This document shows positions 6,203 through 10,295 of a DNA stretch of 10,295 nucleotides, in pieces (within the stretch, counting starts at the first letter, position 1; each line of letters starts with the position of its first letter). The position numbers and the translations under genes were made by a program. The notes beneath the pieces were generated by a model. The model did not search any database. It was not told where the DNA came from and worked only from the letters and a program-made list of their open reading frames with translations. Source of the DNA: an uncultured Eubacteriales bacterium. Lineage in GTDB: Bacteria > Bacillota > Clostridia > Monoglobales > Monoglobaceae. The stretch spans positions 1 to 10,295 of the forward strand of contig CAJKNM010000057.1 of the NCBI GenBank assembly GCA_905201285.1, in the 5' to 3' direction.

Positions 6203-7036
6203 TTAATATTCGTCGGGAAGTTCATCAATTTCATCAAAGCGGAAAACAGGGCCGTCCTTGCAGACATACTTAGAGCCGATGTTACATCTTCCGCATTTGC
6301 CGATACCGCACTTCATACGAAGCTCCATCGTGGTATACACCTGAGTCTTGTCAAAGCCAAGCTCTAAAAGACCCGCAAGCGTAAACTTAATCATTATAGG
6401 AGGTCCGCAGAGGATTGCGATTTTATCGGTCGAAAAGCCGAGTTCTTTAACATAGTTCGGAACGAATCCGACATGGCCATCCCACTCGGGCTGTTCTCTG
6501 TCGATTGTCAGATGAACATTAACGCCGGCATCCTTCGACCACTCGTCGATAATTTCCTTATAGTCAACCAAATCCTGCATACTGCGCGAGCCATAGACAA
6601 TATCAATCTTTCCATAGCGGTCGCGGTAGTGACGGCAATAGTTTATAACCGAACGCAGCGGAGCAAGTCCGATACCGCCGGCGATAAAGAGCATATCGTG
6701 ACCCGCAAACTCGGTATCTACCGGGAATGGGTGTCCGTACGGCCCGCGGATAGTAATCTGCTGGCCTACCTCCATAGAATGGAGCCACTGGGTAACACAG
6801 CCGCACTTTTTAATTGAAAATTCCATAAATTCGGTGTTTGTCGGCGATGATGTAATAGAGAACATAGCCTCACCGACACCGGGAATAGAAAGCATAGCAC
6901 ACTGACCCGGCATATGTTCAAACGCCTTTTTTCCGTCCGGTGTAACCACGCGGAAGGTCTTAACATCGGGTGTATCTATACGAATATCGGTAACAACTCC
7001 GACAACGGGTATAAGAGGTTCTTTAATATCAATCAT
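6203..7036 (-). CDS. flxA: FlxA-type FAD/NAD(P)H oxidoreductase with C-terminal [2Fe-2S] (AsrB/PyrK-like)
   Basis: This is the probable NAD(P)H-oxidising input module. From ATG 7036 it has 277 residues in ferredoxin-NADP reductase order. An FAD-binding barrel comes first, with FSITSS (about 59-64) in the place of the usual RxYS motif. GPYGHPFP (98-105) follows, then the nucleotide-binding AGGIGLAPLRS (119-129) and CGPPIM (210-215). The C-terminal [2Fe-2S] site has C243, C248, C251 and C259 (KCGIGKCGRC, then VC), as in PyrK and sulfite reductase AsrB. It overlaps the end of flxB by 8 nt, and GGAGGT (7044-7049) inside flxB precedes the ATG. A TTG at 7051 overlaps that site and is rejected as the start. 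Clustering with flxB, flxC, flxD and hdrA matches the FlxABCD-Hdr complexes of Desulfovibrio and other anaerobes, here in reversed order. NADH rather than NADPH as donor is inferred. Confidence 0.85.
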   Translation of the reverse strand: MIDIKEPLIPVVGVVTDIRIDTPDVKTFRVVTPDGKKAFEHMPGQCAMLSIPGVGEAMFSITSSPTNTEFMEFSIKKCGCVTQWLHSMEVGQQITIRGPYGHPFPVDTEFAGHDMLFIAGGIGLAPLRSVINYCRHYRDRYGKIDIVYGSRSMQDLVDYKEIIDEWSKDAGVNVHLTIDREQPEWDGHVGFVPNYVKELGFSTDKIAILCGPPIMIKFTLAGLLELGFDKTQVYTTMELRMKCGIGKCGRCNIGSKYVCKDGPVFRFDEIDELPDEY

Positions 7037-8054
7037 TGCTCTTACCTCCAAGCTTCTTCATAACCTTAACAATGTTCATCTGAACCGGGCATTTTGACAG
7101 ACATCTGCCGCAGCCGACGCACGAGAACAGGCCGTCATTATTGGTCGGATAATATACCAGCTTATGCATAAATCTCTGACGGAAGCGTTCAACCTGAGTA
7201 AGTCTCGGCTGACCTGCTGACATCTTTGTAAAGTTTGAATACATACAAGAATCCCAACAGCGGAAACGCTTAACGCCGTGACCGGTATTAAAGTCCTTAA
7301 TATCATAGCACTGACAGGTAGGACAAACAAATGTACAAGTTCCGCAGCCAAGACATGACTGAGAAAGCTCTGCCCACTCGGGTCTGTCAAAGAACTCCTT
7401 TGTCTTATCCGCACCGAAGGCATCTGCCGAAAGCGAAGCAAGCGGAAGCCTACTCATACGCTCGTGAACGGTCTTAACCTGTTCATCGACAGCGCTTCTG
7501 TCAGTATCTTCGGTAATATCATTTAAACTGTTTAAGAGAGCCTCGCCCTTTTCGGTCTTTGCTTCAAGATAAAGAGCATCATCGGTTTTATGACAAACAA
7601 CATCGCCCTCGGGATTTGCCGCATCTATGTCAAACGTCTGACAGAAGCAGGTCTCGACAGGTCTGATACAAGCCATCGAAACGATAGTTCCGTGATTGCG
7701 GCGGTTTTCATAATAGCTGTCAGCCGGGTCGGCGAGAAATACTCTGTCGAGTATTTCAAAGCTCTTTACATCACAGGCACGAACGCCGAAGATAACAAAT
7801 TTCTCCGCCTCGTTTCTTGTGTCAATTATTTCTATATTCTTGCCCTCCATCTTAAAGTCCATAAGATTTTCGGTCTGAGGAAAGAAGAAATCCTTTGCGC
7901 TTCTGACCGTATTCAAAGCATCGGAAAGCTCCTTGCCCTCCTCCCACTTCTCATACCTTGCGCCGGTCTTTGTATCAACGGGCATATAGAGAGTCTGAGT
8001 CTCTGCAATCTTTGAAAAAAGCTGATTAAGCTTATCAAGTGAAATTTTACGCAT
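7029..8054 (-). CDS. flxB: FlxB-type iron-sulfur subunit (AsrA-like, 4Fe-4S dicluster)
   Basis: This electron-transfer subunit is probably located between FlxA and the Hdr side. From ATG 8054 it has 341 residues. The N-terminal two-thirds resemble AsrA and the hydrogenase beta-type subunits, including FGVRACDVKSFEILDR (about residues 89-104). The C-terminal part holds two 4Fe-4S motifs: CLGCGTCTFVCPTCQC (C234/237/240/244, extra C247 and C249) and CVGCGRCLSKCP (C312/315/318/322). C266 and C270 (CWDSC) lie between them. GAGAGG (8063-8068) lies 8 nt before the ATG, which supports this start over a GTG nine bases upstream. The gene overlaps flxC by 8 nt and flxA by 8 nt. AsrA of anaerobic sulfite reductase is the main alternative name, but no AsrC follows, so the Flx assignment is better supported by context. 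Confidence 0.82.
   Translation of the reverse strand: MRKISLDKLNQLFSKIAETQTLYMPVDTKTGARYEKWEEGKELSDALNTVRSAKDFFFPQTENLMDFKMEGKNIEIIDTRNEAEKFVIFGVRACDVKSFEILDRVFLADPADSYYENRRNHGTIVSMACIRPVETCFCQTFDIDAANPEGDVVCHKTDDALYLEAKTEKGEALLNSLNDITEDTDRSAVDEQVKTVHERMSRLPLASLSADAFGADKTKEFFDRPEWAELSQSCLGCGTCTFVCPTCQCYDIKDFNTGHGVKRFRCWDSCMYSNFTKMSAGQPRLTQVERFRQRFMHKLVYYPTNNDGLFSCVGCGRCLSKCPVQMNIVKVMKKLGGKSND
7044..7049 (-). promoter_or_regulatory. Ribosome binding site inside flxB that fixes the flxA start
   Basis: GGAGGT lies 7 nt before ATG 7036 and within the last codons of flxB (K-L-G-G-K). A ribosome finishing flxB would be placed at the flxA start. Confidence 0.8.
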
Positions 8055-9039
8055 TTTCGTCACCTCTCTCTACTGCTTCGCTCGGCTCTGCGTCATCTAA
8101 TTTATAGTCAACGATAGGAGCGCGGTTGCCTACAACCGAACCTGCCTGATATTCTCCGTAAAGCTCGTCAATATCCTTTATGAACTTACGGTTGAGCAGG
8201 TGAAGCGGAATGTGCTGAGGACAAACTCTTGAACATTCACCACAGTCGGTACAACGACCCACAACGTGGAATGCACGGATAATGTGGAACATCTTTTCTT
8301 CAAACGAATTTGCCGGAGCCTTATTTTCAACCGGTGATTCGGGGTTATCAAACACGCACTTCTCACAGGTACACGCCGGACATACATCGCGGCAGGCATT
8401 ACAACGGATACAGCGTGAAAGCTCGTTCTGCCAGAATTCAAAGCGCTCGTCCGGAGTCATTTTCTCAAGACGTGCAACCTCATCGAATCTTCCGGAATCA
8501 CAGACCTCGCCATCCTCCCCCAAAAGCTCGTCATACGCAACGTGCTTTTTAGACTTACAATTTACGCATCTCTCAGAGAGAAGCTTTTCGGTCGGGAGCG
8601 ATAAATCTCCGTCATAAAGAGTGTGAACAACAGTGCTGTCACCGTCAAAATCGATTGAAACAACCGAATCGGTTTCTTCTTTAATTTTATTTACATCAAC
8701 CATACCGTTACAGGGAACGCCGACAGCGTAAACCTTTTCACGGTCAAAGCGATGTTCGGTCAAAAGCTGGTTAAAGCTGTATGTATCACACGGCTTTAAG
8801 AATACCAAGACCTTACCGTCGCCCTTTAAAGTTTCTTTTACAAGATATTTTGAAAAGTTTGCGCCGCAGAATCCGTTCCATACGAAATCGCCTTCGATTT
8901 CGTCAGCGGAATTAAAAACCGCGGGCGTAACATCATAGTCAAATTCTCCGGCCTTCCAGCCAAGCACACGGTCAACCGTACCGTCCGCCAAAAGCTCTTT
9001 GGCCTTATTTATGAGAACCTCGCGTTTTATTTCTTGCAT
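8047..9039 (-). CDS. flxC: FlxC-type 4Fe-4S dicluster subunit with FrhB-like N-terminal domain
   Basis: This 330-residue protein probably relays electrons toward FlxD/HdrA. Residues 1-200 resemble the F420-hydrogenase/dehydrogenase beta (FrhB) fold: WNGFCGANFSKYLV at about 54-67, LKPCDTYSFNQLL at 81-93 and VGVPCNGMVD at 106-115, with a CxxC at C158/C161. The C-terminal region has two 4Fe-4S motifs: CIRCNACRDVCPACTC (C210/213/216/220, plus C223/225/228) and CTDCGECSRVCP (C263/266/269/273). The tail is acidic. It starts with ATG 9039, GGAGG 6-7 nt upstream, overlaps mvhD by 13 nt and ends inside the start of flxB. It was named by context with FlxABCD-Hdr loci; sequence alone supports only 'FrhB-like dicluster ferredoxin'. 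Confidence 0.78.
   Translation of the reverse strand: MQEIKREVLINKAKELLADGTVDRVLGWKAGEFDYDVTPAVFNSADEIEGDFVWNGFCGANFSKYLVKETLKGDGKVLVFLKPCDTYSFNQLLTEHRFDREKVYAVGVPCNGMVDVNKIKEETDSVVSIDFDGDSTVVHTLYDGDLSLPTEKLLSERCVNCKSKKHVAYDELLGEDGEVCDSGRFDEVARLEKMTPDERFEFWQNELSRCIRCNACRDVCPACTCEKCVFDNPESPVENKAPANSFEEKMFHIIRAFHVVGRCTDCGECSRVCPQHIPLHLLNRKFIKDIDELYGEYQAGSVVGNRAPIVDYKLDDAEPSEAVERGDENA
8063..8068 (-). promoter_or_regulatory. Ribosome binding site inside flxC that fixes the flxB start
   Basis: GAGAGG lies 8 nt before ATG 8054. The alternative GTG at 8063 would have no spacing from this site. Confidence 0.7.
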
Positions 9040-9461
9040 CGCAAATCCTCCAATCTCTTGTTTTCGCCGAGGGCGGTAACCTTCTCGACAAAATCATTCA
9101 TAGTTGCGGCGAACTTAGCGCCCTCAGCCGCACTAACCCATTCAACACGGGTACGTTCTCTCTCGATACCGAGGTAGTCGAGCATAGAGAAAAGCAGCGA
9201 CATACGGCGTCTTGTGTAATAGTTTCCCGATGTATAGTGACAGTCACCGGGGTGACAGCCGCACAGGATTACGCCGTCTGCTCCGCGCTGAAAAGCACGA
9301 AGAATGAACATCGGATTTACTCTGCAGGAGCAGGGAACACGAATAATTTTTACATCTGCCGGATAGTTCAGTCTATTATTGCCCGCCAAATCCGCACCGG
9401 CATACGAACACCAGTTACAGCAGAAAGCAACGATAAGCGGTTTATACTCATTTACTTGCAT
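9027..9461 (-). CDS. mvhD: MvhD/FlxD-type hydrogenase iron-sulfur (delta) subunit
   Basis: This small adaptor carries a [2Fe-2S] cluster and hands electrons from the oxidoreductase module to HdrA. The 144-residue length is normal. The conserved Cys pattern is complete: FCCNWCSYAGAD (C14, C15, C18), RVPCSCRVNP (C44, C46) and CGCHPGDCHY (C67, C69, C74). It starts at ATG 9461 with GGAGGTGG upstream, overlaps the hdrA end by 10 nt and overlaps flxC by 13 nt. Sitting directly after hdrA is the typical arrangement for this family. No MvhA/MvhG NiFe hydrogenase is in the window, so here it probably serves the Flx module (as FlxD). Confidence 0.93.
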   Translation of the reverse strand: MQVNEYKPLIVAFCCNWCSYAGADLAGNNRLNYPADVKIIRVPCSCRVNPMFILRAFQRGADGVILCGCHPGDCHYTSGNYYTRRRMSLLFSMLDYLGIERERTRVEWVSAAEGAKFAATMNDFVEKVTALGENKRLEDLRCKK

Positions 9462-10295
9462 ATTGCGTCCACCTCCGCTATAATTTGTTTATTCATAAAG
9501 CCCTTGAGGTCCATAGCGCCGGACATACAAGCAACGGTACAAGCACCGCAGCCCTGACATACTGCTTCGTTTACCGAAGCAACGCGGCGAACTTTCGTAG
9601 TTCTGTCGGGCATTCTGAATTCTTTGTCTACATAAGTGATTGCGCCGTATGGACAAACCTTCTCACAGGTCGAACAGCCGTTACACATCATCTCATCCGA
9701 GTGAGCGACACACGGGTTACCCGTGAGCTTATCCTTGCACAAAAGTCCGATTACTTTTGATGCAGCCGCCCCTGCCTGAGAAACTGTCTCAGGAATATCC
9801 TTAGGTCCCTGACAGGTACCCGAAAGGAATACGCCCGCTGTCGGGCTCTCTACCGGACGAAGCTTAGGATGAGCCTCAGTAAAGAAGTCGTTTGTATCCA
9901 TACTTGCGGTAAGCATTGTCGCAAGCGGTCTTGCCGACTTATCGGGCTCGATTGCCGCGGCAAGGACTACCAAATCCGCGTCAATGTGCAGTTGCTTGTT
10001 GTCAAGCAGGTCTGACGCCTGTACCTTCAGCTTTCCGCCCTCCGGCACTACCTTACCGACCATACCCTTTATATAGTGTACACCGTATTCCTCAACGGCA
10101 CGGCGATAGAACTCGTCAAAGTTCTTACCCGGTGTACGAACGTCAATGTAGAATACATAAACGTCTGTGTCCGGATACTTGTCGCGGATAAGCATAGCGT
10201 GCTTTGCCGTATACATACAGCAAATCTTTGAGCAGTATTCCTTGCCCTTTTCCGCGCAGGATTCGCACCTTGAGCCGACGCACTGTACAAACACG
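9452..10295 (-). CDS. hdrA: HdrA, heterodisulfide reductase subunit A (C-terminal part; 5' end beyond window)
   Basis: HdrA is the FAD-containing core that bifurcates electrons in Hdr complexes. The visible 281 codons run off the right edge with the frame open; the first in-frame GTG near the edge encodes an internal Val. VFVQCVGSRCESC and YCSKICCMYTAKHA (first about 34 visible residues) are characteristic HdrA motifs. The rest of the flavoprotein domain follows, with GTCQGPKDIPETVSQAGAAA at about 149-168. Two C-terminal ferredoxin clusters are complete: CNGCSTCEKVCPYGAI (C204/207/210/214) and CQGCGACTVACMSGAM (C246/249/252/256). Typical HdrA is about 650 residues, so over half is missing, including the N-terminal FAD/cluster region. 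The stop overlaps mvhD by 10 nt. HdrB and HdrC are not between hdrA and frdA; they may be upstream outside the window. Confidence 0.93.
   Translation of the reverse strand, partial: VFVQCVGSRCESCAEKGKEYCSKICCMYTAKHAMLIRDKYPDTDVYVFYIDVRTPGKNFDEFYRRAVEEYGVHYIKGMVGKVVPEGGKLKVQASDLLDNKQLHIDADLVVLAAAIEPDKSARPLATMLTASMDTNDFFTEAHPKLRPVESPTAGVFLSGTCQGPKDIPETVSQAGAAASKVIGLLCKDKLTGNPCVAHSDEMMCNGCSTCEKVCPYGAITYVDKEFRMPDRTTKVRRVASVNEAVCQGCGACTVACMSGAMDLKGFMNKQIIAEVDAICK

Noticed and set aside
6203..8054. Anaerobic sulfite reductase AsrAB
   Set aside because: flxA and flxB do resemble AsrB and AsrA, but there is no siroheme AsrC, and the adjoining flxC, mvhD and hdrA fit the FlxABCD-Hdr arrangement.

Overview
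The window reads as one long leftward (minus-strand) redox operon from an anaerobic Clostridia-type Firmicute. An Oscillospiraceae/Ruminococcaceae-like gut organism is my best guess. The basis is gene content (Rex, ferredoxin-type [FeFe] hydrogenase, HdrA/Flx proteins, soluble fumarate reductase), strong GGAGG ribosome sites, ATG starts and GC in the mid-40s by eye. The taxonomic guess is inference.

Layout in transcription order, right to left: hdrA (C-terminal 280 codons; the gene runs off the right edge), flxD/mvhD, flxC, flxB, flxA, then a 66-nt gap with a GC hairpin, frdB, frdA, a 128-nt gap with two tandem RNA hairpins, an AAEx-family transporter, rex, and a monomeric [FeFe] hydrogenase ending at 284. 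The first five genes overlap each other by 8-13 nt, so they are probably translationally coupled. I moved three starts (flxB, flxA, frdB) to internal ATGs that have a proper Shine-Dalgarno sequence.

Working model (inference from established families): FlxA takes electrons from NAD(P)H and passes them through FlxB, FlxC and FlxD to HdrA, a flavin-based electron-bifurcating protein. In known systems HdrA sends half the electrons to ferredoxin and half to a high-potential acceptor on HdrBC. Here the adjacent high-potential partner is a soluble fumarate reductase (FrdAB). This suggests an NADH-dependent, ferredoxin-reducing, cytoplasmic fumarate reductase. The transporter belongs to the family of Corynebacterium succinate exporter SucE1 and could export succinate. 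Rex senses NADH/NAD+ and the hydrogenase could dispose of the reduced ferredoxin as H2. The operon would then be a complete NADH-to-succinate-plus-H2 redox module.

The leftmost ~283 bases differ sharply. They are about 26% GC (73 of 283 bases counted) and carry a plus-strand, 3'-truncated peptide deformylase fragment (1-231). An AT-rich 20-bp tandem repeat follows and stops at the hydrogenase stop codon. This is either a real recombination/insertion boundary or an assembly chimera. No stretch longer than 300 bases lacks a gene, and I saw no tRNA, rRNA, CRISPR array or insertion sequence. The main promoter is presumably beyond the right edge.
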